NCBI RefSeq assembly: GCF_041154745.1
Contig: NZ_AP031573.1
Location: 620,001-684,000 of the forward strand
Length of the DNA: 64,000 bases
Direction of reading: 5' to 3'
DNA from: Flavobacterium sp. CFS9
GTDB taxonomy: Bacteria; Bacteroidota; Bacteroidia; Flavobacteriales; Flavobacteriaceae
In this document: positions 33,029-42,283 of the stretch, piece after piece
Position numbering within the stretch: the stretch's first letter is position 1
Layout: the number at the start of each line of letters is the position of its first letter
Notes under the pieces: generated by a model
Seen by the model: the letters and a program-made list of their open reading frames with translations, nothing else
The model's database searches: none
Told to the model about the DNA's origin: nothing
Position numbers and translations under genes: made by a program

Positions 33029-33940
33029 TTGGAAACCATACTTACTATCGAGAATCTTAACAAAAGATACGGGCGTATTCAGGCCTTAAAAAATGTATCT
33101 TTTGAAATACAAAAAGGCCACGTTTATGGCATCTTAGGACCTAACGGAAGCGGTAAATCGACCACTTTAGGAATTGTCCTGAATGTGGTGAACAGAACTT
33201 CAGGAAACTATACCTGGTTTGGAGGAAAGGTTCAAACCCATGAAGCACTAAAAAAAGTAGGCGCTATCATCGAAAGACCTAACTTTTACCCGTACATGAC
33301 TGCCGAAGAAAACCTGAAACTGGTTTGTAAAATAAAAAGCATCAACTATTCTAAAATCAGTGAAAAACTTGATTTAGTTGGGCTATCCGAGAGAAAAGAC
33401 AGCAAGTTCAGTACCTTTTCATTGGGAATGAAACAACGTCTGGCCATTGCTTCGGCACTTTTGAATGATCCCGAAATTTTAATTTTAGACGAACCTACAA
33501 ACGGTTTAGATCCACAGGGAATTCATCAGATCAGGGATATTATCAGAAAGATTGCATCGCAAGGAACCACAATTTTACTGGCCTCTCACCTTTTGGATGA
33601 AGTTGAAAAAGTGTGTTCGCATGTAGTGGTTTTACGAAAAGGAGAAATTTTGTACTCCGGTACAGTAGACGGAATGTCTGCCAATGAAGGTTTCTTTGAA
33701 CTTCAGTCTGATGATAATCTGGCACTGAAAACCATTTTGGGAACACATCCGGCAGTGGAAAAAATCACTGAAGAAGATGGTAAAATTCTGGTTTACCTGC
33801 ATTCAGATTTATCCGCTTCGGAACTCAATCTTTTTCTATTTTCTAAAAATATTGCCTTGAGCCATTTAGTAAAACGCAAAAACAGCTTAGAAGCGCAATT
33901 TTTAGAATTAACCAAAAACGCCATTATCCAAAACAACTAA
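33029..33940 (+). CDS. ABC transporter ATP-binding protein (BcrA/NatA type)
   Basis: 303-residue ATPase subunit of an ABC exporter. Walker A 'GPNGSGKST', Q-loop region, signature 'FSLGMKQRLAIA' and Walker B 'ILILDEPTNGLD' are intact, followed by the H-loop in 'LLASHLLDEV'. The C-terminal region of about 90 residues is typical for the bacitracin-resistance/ABC-2 branch. The start is a TTG, required because the ATPase fold begins within a few residues ('TILTIENLNKRYG'). It is followed after 3 bp by its permease. Substrate unknown; peptides, antibiotics or sodium are known for the family. Confidence 0.93.
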   Translation: METILTIENLNKRYGRIQALKNVSFEIQKGHVYGILGPNGSGKSTTLGIVLNVVNRTSGNYTWFGGKVQTHEALKKVGAIIERPNFYPYMTAEENLKLVCKIKSINYSKISEKLDLVGLSERKDSKFSTFSLGMKQRLAIASALLNDPEILILDEPTNGLDPQGIHQIRDIIRKIASQGTTILLASHLLDEVEKVCSHVVVLRKGEILYSGTVDGMSANEGFFELQSDDNLALKTILGTHPAVEKITEEDGKILVYLHSDLSASELNLFLFSKNIALSHLVKRKNSLEAQFLELTKNAIIQNN

Positions 33941-33943
33941 ACC

Positions 33944-34780
33944 ATGAACAGACTACTCTCTATAGAACTACAAAAAATCTGGATAAATAAAGCTAGTCGT
34001 ATTTTAACGCTAACTTATTTCATACTGCTTTCTTTCATAGCCCTAATGGCTTCGATCAAATTTGACATAGGTCCTTTTAAATTCCATTTGGCAGAAATGG
34101 GTATTTTCAACTTCCCTTTCATTTGGCATTTCAATACTTATGTTGCGGCCTTACTTAAACTTTTCCTTGCAATCGTTATTGTCTCTATGATGGCCAATGA
34201 ATACAGCTACGGAACTTTAAAACAAAACCTGATTGACGGTCTAAGTAAAAAAGAATTCGTTCTGTCCAAATTTCTTACAGTCGTACTGTTTGCATTAGCC
34301 TCTACCATTTTCGTATTTGTTATGAGTGTAATTCTTGGATTGTGCTTTTCATCCTATACCGAATTTGATGTGATTGTGATGGACTTGGATTACCTTCTCG
34401 CCTTTTTCGTAAAACTAACGGGCTTCTTCGCATTCTGTTTGTTTTTGGGGATTTTGGTAAAACGTTCCGCTTTTGCTTTAGGTTTTCTTTTGGTGTGGAG
34501 TATCATAGAAGGAATTGCGAAAGGAGTTCTGATCTTTAAAATTTTCCCTGAAAGTTCGGTGGGTCAAACGATCATGAATTTTTTCCCACTTGAAGCCATG
34601 TCCAATCTAATAATTGAGCCTTTTTCAAGATTATCAGTAATTCGTTCAATAGGGACACAAATAGGAGTAGAAAATACCAAAGATTATGGCGTACACTATA
34701 CTTCGATTATAATCGTTTTAATCTGGACATTCTTATTTGTTTACTTCTCCTACAAACTATTAAAAAAGAGAGATTTGTAG
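33944..34780 (+). CDS. ABC-2 type transporter permease
   Basis: 278-residue membrane protein with six hydrophobic helices and a large loop between the first two, as in ABC-2 permeases. The segment 'MMANEYSYGTLKQNLIDGLS' followed by 'KKEFVLSKFLTVVLFALAST' is the conserved coupling region of this class. It starts 3 bp after the ATPase gene and should form the membrane half of the same exporter. Confidence 0.9.
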   Translation: MNRLLSIELQKIWINKASRILTLTYFILLSFIALMASIKFDIGPFKFHLAEMGIFNFPFIWHFNTYVAALLKLFLAIVIVSMMANEYSYGTLKQNLIDGLSKKEFVLSKFLTVVLFALASTIFVFVMSVILGLCFSSYTEFDVIVMDLDYLLAFFVKLTGFFAFCLFLGILVKRSAFALGFLLVWSIIEGIAKGVLIFKIFPESSVGQTIMNFFPLEAMSNLIIEPFSRLSVIRSIGTQIGVENTKDYGVHYTSIIIVLIWTFLFVYFSYKLLKKRDL

Positions 34781-34788
34781 TATATTTG
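34781..34788 (+). promoter_or_regulatory. -7 promoter element directly before the T9SS cargo gene
   Basis: TATATTTG ends 7 bp before the start codon at 34796, so the transcript would have almost no leader. The box abuts the permease stop codon, giving the cargo gene its own promoter inside an apparent operon. A -33 element is not obvious. Confidence 0.5.
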
Positions 34789-34795
34789 TTGTACT

Positions 34796-37150
34796 ATGAA
34801 CTATTTTAAAATCTTATCACTACTCTATTTTGTGTGTTTACTCTCTTCAAAAGTAAACGCACAAAATATTAGTATAGACGATACCAGAACTCCTGACGAT
34901 TTAGCCAAAAATGTTTTAATAAACAGTGCTTGTATCAACGTTACCAGTGTTAATGCAACCGGAAACCCCGCTAATACCGGCAAAAGTTATGCGTATTTTA
35001 ATTCGGGAGGAGGCAGTTTTCCCTTTTCAGGAGGTATTGTTTTAAGCACATCACCAAGTACAAATGCTTCAGGTCCATTTATAAAATCAAACTCTATAGG
35101 CGTTACTAATGATAAATGGCCGGGTGACTCAGACTTAAATCAGGCCTTAAACAATAACGAGAGTAAACAGGCAACTGTTCTGGAATTTGATTTTATCGCT
35201 TTAGCCAATTCCATCAGCTTTAATTATATTTTTGCTTCAAACGAGTATCAAACGTACTATCCGTGCATCTATTCTGATGGTTTTGCTTTTTTAATAAAAG
35301 AAGTGGGCACTAGCGATCCTTATAAAAATTTAGCCGTCTTACCCAATACAACAACCCCTGTCGCTTCTACAACCGTTCATACTAAAATCGACCCCGTTTT
35401 TGCCAATGGCACCAACTATCCGGGATGCGAACCTTTAAATGAAAATTTCTTCAATGGCTACAATACCATTAATAGCCCCATAAATTACGCTGGACAAACT
35501 GTAGTTATGAATGCTCATACAGATGTAATTCCAAACAAAAAATACCACTTAAAACTAGTAATTGCTGACGATCCGACGGGGCAATTCAACTCTGCAGTTT
35601 TTATAGAAGCGGGGAGTTTTATCTCTAGAATAAATCTTGGATCCAACAGAACAATTGCCGATAAAAACCCGGCTTGTTTTGGAGAAGGCATTCTATTAGA
35701 CACACATCTGGACAGCAATCTATATACTTTTAAATGGTTTAAAGAGACTACCACTGATAACTATGTAGAAATTTCTCCGGCAGAAACCGGTTCTGCCTAT
35801 ACTGTGACAACATCCGGCAATTATAAAGTTGAAGCCACACTAACCGGTACGACCTGTGTTGCCACCGGGAAAATTAAAATTGAGTTTGCGCCGGAAATTC
35901 TATCTACCAACACTTCATTAGTACAATGCGACGATGATACTGACGGAGTATCAATCTTCGACCTGACAAAGGTCGCTAATATCGTTAAAAACAATGTTGC
36001 CGAAACGCTGAACAAAGGATACTACGAATCATTAACGGATGCTCAGACTAAAGCAAATCCAATTCCAACTCCGGAAAAGTACAATAATAAATCCCAAAAT
36101 CAGGTCATTTACGTCCGACTTGAAAACCAATATGGCTGTAGTAAAATTGCAGAAGTGACGTTGCAAATTTCCAACACCGCAATTGCCAGTCAAAATCCAT
36201 TCGCGACTTGCGACGGAGACGACAAACAAGACGGATTTTATCAATTTGATTTGAATACACAGGTCACCCCTCAACTTTCGACAGGTTTACCTCCGGGTAT
36301 CACTTTCAGTTACTTTTTAAACACCAATGATGCTTTAGCCGATACAAACACGTTACCTACTATTTTTAAAAACACTACTGCTTTTACCCAAACCATTTAT
36401 GCAAAAGCTGTAAATGGACCAGATTGTTACGATATTCTTCCCGTAACTCTTGTTGTAAATACTTTTGATCCCCCAAATTTTCAAGACGAATCAATATATT
36501 TATGTAAAAACGAACAAATTACATTAAGCGTTGCGAGCGGTTTTACCAGCTACTTATGGAACACGGGAGCTACTTCGAACTCTATTACGGCAAATACAGT
36601 CGGAGATTATTCAGTACTTGTAAAAGACGTTAACGGCTGCGAAAAAACCAAAAAATTCAAAGTAATACTCTCCGAACCGGCACTTATAACCGGTGCAGAT
36701 ACAAAAGATTTCTCCGGTGATGAGAATTCTGTTTTAATTCAATACACAGGAGTTGGTAATTATGAATTTTCATTGGACGGAAGTTTTTTTCAGGACGATC
36801 CGTTATTCACTAACGTAAGACCAGGAGTTTATAATGTCATCGCAAGAGACAAAAATGGCTGCGGACCATCAAACCAATATCAGATTTACATTGCAGATTA
36901 CCCGAGATTCTTTACTCCAAATGGAGATGGTTACAATGATTTATGGCTAATTAAAAATTCCGATCAGCTTCCGGCTTTTAAAATCTTCATTTTTGATCGT
37001 TATGGAAAACTACTCAAACAATTGGATAAAAACACTCTGGGCTGGAACGGCCAGTTTAATAACCAGCAATTACCATCAGATGACTATTGGTTCAGCCTTC
37101 AATTTACGAATGGCAGAATTATTAAAGGCCATTTTAGTCTAAAAAGATAA
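34796..37150 (+). CDS. Choice-of-anchor L protein with T9SS type B sorting domain
   Basis: 784-residue secreted surface protein. Signal peptide 'MNYFKILSLLYFVCLLSSKV'. Residues about 30-260 form a choice-of-anchor L domain ('TGKSYAYFNSGGGSFPFSGG', 'SFNYIFASNEYQTYYPCIYS', 'DGFAFLIKEVG'). The middle consists of Ig/PKD-like modules with paired cysteines. The last 85 residues are the gliding-motility-type (type B) sorting domain: 'FFTPNGDGYNDLWLI', 'KIFIFDRYGKLL' and the basic end 'GHFSLKR'. Expected to be exported by the type IX system and retained at the surface via SprF-like proteins. Adhesion is a likely role but not shown. Confidence 0.92.
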   Translation: MNYFKILSLLYFVCLLSSKVNAQNISIDDTRTPDDLAKNVLINSACINVTSVNATGNPANTGKSYAYFNSGGGSFPFSGGIVLSTSPSTNASGPFIKSNSIGVTNDKWPGDSDLNQALNNNESKQATVLEFDFIALANSISFNYIFASNEYQTYYPCIYSDGFAFLIKEVGTSDPYKNLAVLPNTTTPVASTTVHTKIDPVFANGTNYPGCEPLNENFFNGYNTINSPINYAGQTVVMNAHTDVIPNKKYHLKLVIADDPTGQFNSAVFIEAGSFISRINLGSNRTIADKNPACFGEGILLDTHLDSNLYTFKWFKETTTDNYVEISPAETGSAYTVTTSGNYKVEATLTGTTCVATGKIKIEFAPEILSTNTSLVQCDDDTDGVSIFDLTKVANIVKNNVAETLNKGYYESLTDAQTKANPIPTPEKYNNKSQNQVIYVRLENQYGCSKIAEVTLQISNTAIASQNPFATCDGDDKQDGFYQFDLNTQVTPQLSTGLPPGITFSYFLNTNDALADTNTLPTIFKNTTAFTQTIYAKAVNGPDCYDILPVTLVVNTFDPPNFQDESIYLCKNEQITLSVASGFTSYLWNTGATSNSITANTVGDYSVLVKDVNGCEKTKKFKVILSEPALITGADTKDFSGDENSVLIQYTGVGNYEFSLDGSFFQDDPLFTNVRPGVYNVIARDKNGCGPSNQYQIYIADYPRFFTPNGDGYNDLWLIKNSDQLPAFKIFIFDRYGKLLKQLDKNTLGWNGQFNNQQLPSDDYWFSLQFTNGRIIKGHFSLKR

Positions 37151-37210
37151 ACGTCAAAATTCGGGTAAAAAAATAGAATGAGGAAATCTCACCTTTAGAT
37201 TACAAAAACA

Positions 37211-37250
37211 AAAAAAGCCAAATCCCAGTGAATGGAATTTGGCTTTTATA
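37211..37250. terminator. Bidirectional terminator between convergent genes
   Basis: Stem AAAGCCAAATCCCA / TGGAATTTGGCTTT (one mismatch) flanked by A and T runs, between the T9SS cargo and typA stop codons. Confidence 0.88.
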
Positions 37251-37266
37251 CTTTGAACTTAGAATA

Positions 37267-39063
37267 TTAGATTTTAAATCTTTTTCTGTCAGTTTCAGTC
37301 AAATAAATTTTTCTTAAACGAAGTGATTTTGGAGTTACCTCTACATACTCATCTTTCTGAATATACTCTAAAGCTTCTTCTAAAGAGAATTTGATAGCAG
37401 GGATAATTCTTGCTTTATCATCAGCTCCTGAAGAACGTACGTTAGAAAGTTTTTTCGTTTTAGTAACGTTAACAGTCATATCGTCGCTACGAGTGTTCTC
37501 TCCAATAACCTGACCTTCATAAATATCTTCGTTAGGATCAACGAAAAACTTACCACGATCCTGTAATTTATCGATAGAATAAGGAATTGCTTTTCCGTTC
37601 TCCATAGAAATTAATGAACCGTTGTTACGTCCAGGAATTTCTCCTTTGTATGGTTCATACCCTATGAAACGGTGTGCCATAATAGCTTCACCGGCAGTAG
37701 CGGTAAGCAATTGATTTCTTAAACCAATAATTCCACGAGAAGGAATATTAAATTTAATAATCATACGATCTCCTTTACCTTCCATACTTAGCATTTCACC
37801 TTTACGAATAGTAACGAATTCAACTGCTCTACCTGAAAGATTCTCCGGCAAATCGATTGTTAATTCCTCAATCGGCTCACATTTTGTACCATCAATTTCT
37901 TTGATGATAACCTGTGGCTGACCAATTTGTAATTCGTAACCTTCTCTTCTCATTGTTTCTATAAGAACAGATAAGTGTAATACACCACGACCAAAAACCA
38001 TGAATTTATCAGCAGAATCAGTTTCTCCAACTTTCATCGCCAAGTTTTTCTCTAACTCTTTAGTCAATCTCTCTCTGATGTGTCGTGAAGTAACAAATTT
38101 ACCTTCTTTACCAAAGAAAGGTGAATCGTTAATAGTGAACAACATACTCATTGTCGGCTCATCAATTGCAATAGTCTGTAAAGCTTCAGGATTCTCAAAA
38201 TCAGCGATTGTATCTCCAATTTCAAAACCTTCAACTCCAACAATAGCACAGATATCACCGGCGATAACCTGCTCTACTTTTCTACGGCCTAAACCTTCGA
38301 ATGTATGTAATTCTTTAATTCTTGATTTTATAATTTTTCCGTCTCTTTTTACCAAGGAAATTGGCATACCTTCTTTTAAAACACCTCTTTCAAGACGACC
38401 AATAGCGATACGACCTGTAAATGAAGAGAAATCTAAAGAAGTAATCAACATCTGTGGAGTTCCTTCAGAAACTTTAGGAGCAGGAACATTACCAATAACC
38501 ATGTCTAATAAAGGCTCGATGTTCGCTGTTTGGTTTTTCCAATCATCAGACATCCAGTTGTTTTTAGCAGAACCGTAAACAGTTGGGAAATCCAATTGCT
38601 CTTCAGTAGCTCCTAATTCAAACATTAGATCAAAAACTTTTTCATGAACTTCTTCAGGAGTACAGTTTTCTTTGTCCACTTTATTAATAACTACGCAAGG
38701 CTTAAGACCTAAGTCAATCGCTTTTTGCAATACGAAACGAGTTTGTGGCATTGGACCTTCAAAAGCATCCACTAGCAAACATACACCATCGGCCATGTTC
38801 AATACACGTTCTACTTCACCTCCAAAATCCGCGTGGCCAGGAGTGTCAATAATATTGATTTTTGTTCCTTTATATTGAACTGATACGTTCTTTGAAGTAA
38901 TAGTAATACCTCTCTCACGCTCTAAATCGTTATTATCAAGAATTAAATCACCTGTGTTTTCGTTGTCACGAAATAATTGACAGTGATACATAATTTTATC
39001 AACCAAAGTGGTTTTACCGTGATCGACGTGGGCAATAATTGCAATGTTTCTAATAGATTCCAT
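37267..39063 (-). CDS. typA: Translational GTPase TypA/BipA
   Basis: 598-residue ribosome-associated GTPase involved in stress and low-temperature growth and in late 50S assembly. G-domain motifs are complete: '[15 protein letters not shown]' (G1), '[11 protein letters not shown]' (G2), '[15 protein letters not shown]' (G3) and '[11 protein letters not shown]' (G4). Domain II, III and V regions and the TypA-specific C-terminus ('[18 protein letters not shown]') are present. Length is normal. A TACCTTTG promoter box lies 19 bp upstream. Confidence 0.97.
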   Translation of the reverse strand: MESIRNIAIIAHVDHGKTTLVDKIMYHCQLFRDNENTGDLILDNNDLERERGITITSKNVSVQYKGTKINIIDTPGHADFGGEVERVLNMADGVCLLVDAFEGPMPQTRFVLQKAIDLGLKPCVVINKVDKENCTPEEVHEKVFDLMFELGATEEQLDFPTVYGSAKNNWMSDDWKNQTANIEPLLDMVIGNVPAPKVSEGTPQMLITSLDFSSFTGRIAIGRLERGVLKEGMPISLVKRDGKIIKSRIKELHTFEGLGRRKVEQVIAGDICAIVGVEGFEIGDTIADFENPEALQTIAIDEPTMSMLFTINDSPFFGKEGKFVTSRHIRERLTKELEKNLAMKVGETDSADKFMVFGRGVLHLSVLIETMRREGYELQIGQPQVIIKEIDGTKCEPIEELTIDLPENLSGRAVEFVTIRKGEMLSMEGKGDRMIIKFNIPSRGIIGLRNQLLTATAGEAIMAHRFIGYEPYKGEIPGRNNGSLISMENGKAIPYSIDKLQDRGKFFVDPNEDIYEGQVIGENTRSDDMTVNVTKTKKLSNVRSSGADDKARIIPAIKFSLEEALEYIQKDEYVEVTPKSLRLRKIYLTETDRKRFKI

Positions 39064-39082
39064 CTGTGATTTTTAATGGGTG

Positions 39083-39090
39083 CAAAGGTA
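39083..39090 (-). promoter_or_regulatory. -7 promoter element of typA
   Basis: TACCTTTG on the minus strand matches TAnnTTTG and ends 19 bp before the typA start codon. No clear -33. Confidence 0.55.
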
Positions 39091-39195
39091 CACTTTATTT
39101 TGATATAAAAAACGTTTCTGCGATAGTTTGCGTAGAGACAAGTGATTAGTCACTTAAAAACAATGTAAATTTAAGTCTAAATTGAACTTTTCTTA

Positions 39196-39227
39196 TTGTT
39201 TAATTATAGTTAATTTAACTATATTTG
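39196..39227 (+). promoter_or_regulatory. Promoter with -7 box 4 bp from the start codon (leaderless)
   Basis: TTG at 39196-39198, a 21-bp spacer and TATATTTG at 39220-39227 form a standard Bacteroidota promoter. Transcription should start at about 39231-39232, the A of the kinase ATG, so the mRNA is predicted to be leaderless. Confidence 0.6.
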
Positions 39228-39231
39228 AGTG

Positions 39232-40941
39232 ATGAAAAGTAAAACTCTACAAATTACTCTGGTTTATATTATCATATCGTTATTTGTGGCAATCATCTGC
39301 CATAAATTACTTACAACTTACTTTTCAAAGAGCGATTACTACACTGTTTTTTTTTTAAAGGACATTTTTTTCATACTCACTACCGCACTGTTTTTCAAAT
39401 ACATACTCTCTAAAAACGAGAAAAAAAACATTGCTATTTTCAAAAAACTAAAGGAAACAAACGAAGAAATAAAGGAATCGAACGAAAAATATGACATTGT
39501 AGCAAAAGCAACAAGTGATACCATTTGGGATTGGAAAATTCAGGAAGACAGCATCAATTGGAACAAAGGAATAGAAAACGTTTTTGGGTACAATCCGGCA
39601 GAAGTTGGAAAAACATCCAAATGGTGGTTTGACAAGATTCATCCCGAAGACAGCATCAGAATGTCTATCAAATTATACTCTTTTATAGAACAAAAAACAG
39701 AAAAATGGCAAGACCAGTATCGTTTTAAATGTGCCGACGGAAGTTACAAATATGTTCTGGACAGAGGTTTTCTGCTAAAAGATGAAAACGGAAGAGCCAT
39801 CAGAATGATTGGAGCCATCCAGGACATCACCAAACAAAAGGAAGAAGAACAGCGTTTAAGACTTTTAGAAACTGTAATTACACAATCTAAAGATTCCATA
39901 TTAATAACAGAAGCCAATTCTCCGGATCGAAAAATACCAAAAATTGTTTACGTTAATCCCGCTTTTTCACAAATGTCAGGATACATGTCAAGTGAAATAA
40001 TTGGAAAATCACCCAATATCTTCAAAGGCCCAAAATCCGATTCAGAAGAATTAAAAAAACTCTTAAGAGCTATAAAAAATGAAGAAGAATGCTTAATTGA
40101 GACTATAACCTATACCAAATCAAAAGAAGAATACTGGGTAAGATTCTCCATGATTCCTATTTTTAACACCGAAGGCATCATTTCACACTGGATTTCCATT
40201 CAGAGAGACATTACCGATGAGAAGAAACTGGAGACCGAAAAAGAACACTTAATTAGAGAATTAACTCAAAATAACAAAGACTTAAAGCAATTCTCCTACA
40301 TCACCTCACACAATTTACGTGCGCCGTTATCCAATTTGATCGGACTATTAAATCTTATTGAGGACATACCTGTCGAAAACGAAGAGCTCGAAGAAATTCT
40401 GTCCGGTTTTACGAAATCAACACATTTGTTAAACGAAACCATCAACGACTTAGTAAAAGTAATCATCATCAAAGACAACCCTTCCATGCAAAAAGAGGAA
40501 GTCTCTCTACAGGAAGTTTTTGAGAATGTATTCAACCAACTATCGTTTCAAATCGAACTGCACAAACCCATTATCAAACTCAAATTCGATAAAGTTCCGT
40601 TGCTGAACACAAACAAAGCCTATATCGAAAGCATTTTACTAAACCTACTCACCAATTCCATAAAATACAAATCAGAAAACAGAAAACTAAAAATATCCAT
40701 TACAGCAGACCAAATCGACCAAAAAGCAGTTCTAACTTTCAAAGACAACGGAATTGGAATTGATTTAGAAAGAAACCGCGACAAAGTCTTTGGACTATAC
40801 CAACGATTCCATAACTACCCCGACAGTAAAGGACTGGGTTTGTATCTTGTAAAATCGCAAGTCGAAACCATGGGAGGAACCATCAGTATTGATAGTGAAG
40901 TCAACAAAGGCACTACATTTACAATAACATTCAAAAACTAA
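39232..40941 (+). CDS. PAS-domain sensor histidine kinase
   Basis: 569-residue membrane kinase. Two N-terminal helices (about 8-25 and 42-58) are followed by a coiled coil, PAS/PAC 1 ('SDTIWDWKIQEDSINWNKGI' to 'GAIQDITKQKEEEQ') and PAS/PAC 2 ('KDSILITEANSPDRKIPKIV', 'FSQMSGYMSSEIIGKSP', 'IQRDITDEKKLE'). The HisKA motif is 'QFSYITSHNLRAPLSNLIGL' and the ATPase domain has 'NLLTNSIKYKS', 'FKDNGIGID' and 'KGLGLYLVK'. The HNLRAPL phospho-acceptor is typical of cytophaga-type kinases. I choose ATG 39232 over the adjacent GTG. A single-domain response regulator follows 5 bp later, its likely partner. Confidence 0.93.
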   Translation: MKSKTLQITLVYIIISLFVAIICHKLLTTYFSKSDYYTVFFLKDIFFILTTALFFKYILSKNEKKNIAIFKKLKETNEEIKESNEKYDIVAKATSDTIWDWKIQEDSINWNKGIENVFGYNPAEVGKTSKWWFDKIHPEDSIRMSIKLYSFIEQKTEKWQDQYRFKCADGSYKYVLDRGFLLKDENGRAIRMIGAIQDITKQKEEEQRLRLLETVITQSKDSILITEANSPDRKIPKIVYVNPAFSQMSGYMSSEIIGKSPNIFKGPKSDSEELKKLLRAIKNEEECLIETITYTKSKEEYWVRFSMIPIFNTEGIISHWISIQRDITDEKKLETEKEHLIRELTQNNKDLKQFSYITSHNLRAPLSNLIGLLNLIEDIPVENEELEEILSGFTKSTHLLNETINDLVKVIIIKDNPSMQKEEVSLQEVFENVFNQLSFQIELHKPIIKLKFDKVPLLNTNKAYIESILLNLLTNSIKYKSENRKLKISITADQIDQKAVLTFKDNGIGIDLERNRDKVFGLYQRFHNYPDSKGLGLYLVKSQVETMGGTISIDSEVNKGTTFTITFKN

Positions 40942-40946
40942 CTCAT

Positions 40947-41360
40947 ATGCTCGAGCAAATTTTATGTATAGACGATGATCCAATCACGTTGATGTTATGC
41001 AAAAAAGTAATTTCGAAATCGTCATTCTCAAAAGAAATCATCACAGCTCAGAATGGCGAGGAAGCATTGCACCATTTCAATACACTTAAATACACCAACA
41101 ACAAAAACAAAGCAAACAAGAAACCGGAACTGATTTTTTTAGATTTAAATATGCCCGTAATGGGCGGTTGGGAATTTCTGGATCATTTTACCTCTCCGGC
41201 TTACAAAGAATTCAATACCGCAAACGTAATCATCCTCTCCTCTACTATCGATCCTGAGGATCTGGCCAAAGCTAAAAAATACCCCATTATAATCGATTTC
41301 CTTTCAAAACCAATTACTCTGCCAATGCTGGAGTATCTTAAAAAGAAAATCGGAATCTAA
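40947..41360 (+). CDS. Single-domain response regulator (CheY-like)
   Basis: 137-residue receiver domain without an output domain. Acidic pocket 'ILCIDDDPITLML', phospho-acceptor in 'ELIFLDLNMPVMGGWEFLDH' and the lysine in 'IDFLSKPITLPMLEYL' are intact. A Lys/Asn-rich insertion ('NNKNKANKK') precedes the acceptor strand, as in other cytophaga-type receivers. It sits 5 bp after the PAS kinase and probably relays its phosphoryl group to another protein. Confidence 0.92.
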   Translation: MLEQILCIDDDPITLMLCKKVISKSSFSKEIITAQNGEEALHHFNTLKYTNNKNKANKKPELIFLDLNMPVMGGWEFLDHFTSPAYKEFNTANVIILSSTIDPEDLAKAKKYPIIIDFLSKPITLPMLEYLKKKIGI

Positions 41361-41447
41361 TCCCAGAATTTCAAATTCTAAATCATAAATTCCAAAGCAC
41401 AATCAAATACTATCAAACTTTAAAAATCATCCGAATGAAACAAACAA

Positions 41448-41476
41448 AAAAAAGTCCTCATATGAGGACTTTTATA
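41448..41476 (-). terminator. Rho-independent terminator of rpsT
   Basis: Perfect stem AAAAGTCCTCA / TGAGGACTTTT with a 2-nt centre and T-run on the minus strand, about 22 bp past the rpsT stop. It is convergent with the response-regulator gene and may stop both. Confidence 0.88.
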
Positions 41477-41497
41477 TTTTTATCAAATTGTAATTAA

Positions 41498-41749
41498 TTA
41501 CAATTTAGCAACATGTTTAGTTAATTTAGACTTCAAGTTAGAAGCTTTATTATCATGGATGATGTTCTTTTTAGCTAACTTATCAATCATAGAGATTACA
41601 GTTGATAATTTAGAAGATGCATCAGCTTTATCAGTAGCTAATCTTAACGCTTTAATAGCATTACGAGTAGTTTTATGCTGGTATCTGTTAAGAACTCTTC
41701 TTTTTTCGTTGCTTCTGATTCTTTTTAATGCTGACTTATGATTTGCCAT
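41498..41749 (-). CDS. rpsT: 30S ribosomal protein S20
   Basis: 83-residue basic, helical ribosomal protein that binds 16S rRNA. The start 'MANHKSALKRIRSNEKRRVL' and 'YQHKTTRNAIKALR' and the end 'IIHDNKASNLKSKLTKHVAK' are characteristic. It lies downstream of the tRNA-Glu cluster in the same orientation but has a 150-bp upstream gap, so it is probably a separate unit. Confidence 0.97.
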   Translation of the reverse strand: MANHKSALKRIRSNEKRRVLNRYQHKTTRNAIKALRLATDKADASSKLSTVISMIDKLAKKNIIHDNKASNLKSKLTKHVAKL

Positions 41750-41905
41750 TTTCTTTTAATTTTTAGATGTAATAATTATTATAAATACTAGTTAAAAAAG
41801 AAAAACCTCCCACAATTATAAAACAATCACTTTGGTTTTAACTAATAAAACAAAAACCGAGACACCAATTTTTATTTTATAAAACTTATTTACAACTAAT
41901 TTTTG

Positions 41906-41977
41906 TAGTCTGTAAGGGAATCGAACCCCTGTTACCAGGACGAAAGCCTGGAGTCCTAACCCCTAGACGAACAGACC
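41906..41977 (-). tRNA. tRNA-Glu (UUC), divergent copy
   Basis: A 72-nt cloverleaf reads GGTCTGTTCGTCTAG at its 5' end with acceptor pairing GGTCTGT/ACAGACT. The anticodon arm is CCAGG-CTTTCGT-CCTGG with anticodon TTC and a good T-arm (GGTTCGATTCC). CCA is not encoded. Compared with the other two copies it has C32 and G37 in place of T32 and A37, and changes in the acceptor, D-loop and T-stem. It is the last tRNA of the cluster. Confidence 0.9.
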
Positions 41978-42021
41978 ATCATCGTACTAAGTTTTCTTCA
42001 ATTTAAAGAAATTGAAATTTG

Positions 42022-42093
42022 TAGTCCGTGGGGGAATCGAACCCCCCTTACCAGGATGAAAACCTGGCGTCCTAACCGATAGACGAACGGACC
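42022..42093 (-). tRNA. tRNA-Glu (UUC)
   Basis: 72-nt cloverleaf starting GGTCCGTTCGTCTATCGG, anticodon arm CCAGG-TTTTCAT-CCTGG (anticodon TTC), T-arm GGTTCGATTCC. Identical in sequence to the copy at 42132-42203; CCA is not encoded. Confidence 0.96.
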
Positions 42094-42131
42094 ATTACAT
42101 CAAGTTAAATAACTTTATCGCAGAAAAAAAG

Positions 42132-42203
42132 TAGTCCGTGGGGGAATCGAACCCCCCTTACCAGGATGAAAACCTGGCGTCCTAACCGATAGACGAACGG
42201 ACC
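42132..42203 (-). tRNA. tRNA-Glu (UUC)
   Basis: First gene of the minus-strand tRNA-Glu cluster and identical to the copy at 42022-42093. A well-formed promoter is found 22 bp upstream. CCA is not encoded. Confidence 0.96.
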
Positions 42204-42225
42204 GTGTGTTTCTCTAATGCGGATG

Positions 42226-42255
42226 CAAAGATACATCTATTTTTTAGTTGCACAA
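42226..42255 (-). promoter_or_regulatory. Promoter of the tRNA-Glu cluster
   Basis: On the minus strand a TTG at 42255-42253, a 19-bp spacer and TATCTTTG at 42233-42226 make a textbook Bacteroidota promoter. It ends 22 bp upstream of the first tRNA. Confidence 0.75.
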
Positions 42256-42283
42256 TAGCTGATGCAATTTTTTTTATTTTTTT

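Noticed and set aside
38000..38578. 192-residue plus-strand frame inside typA
   Set aside because: It lies antisense within a fully conserved GTPase gene and has no promoter or recognisable protein features.
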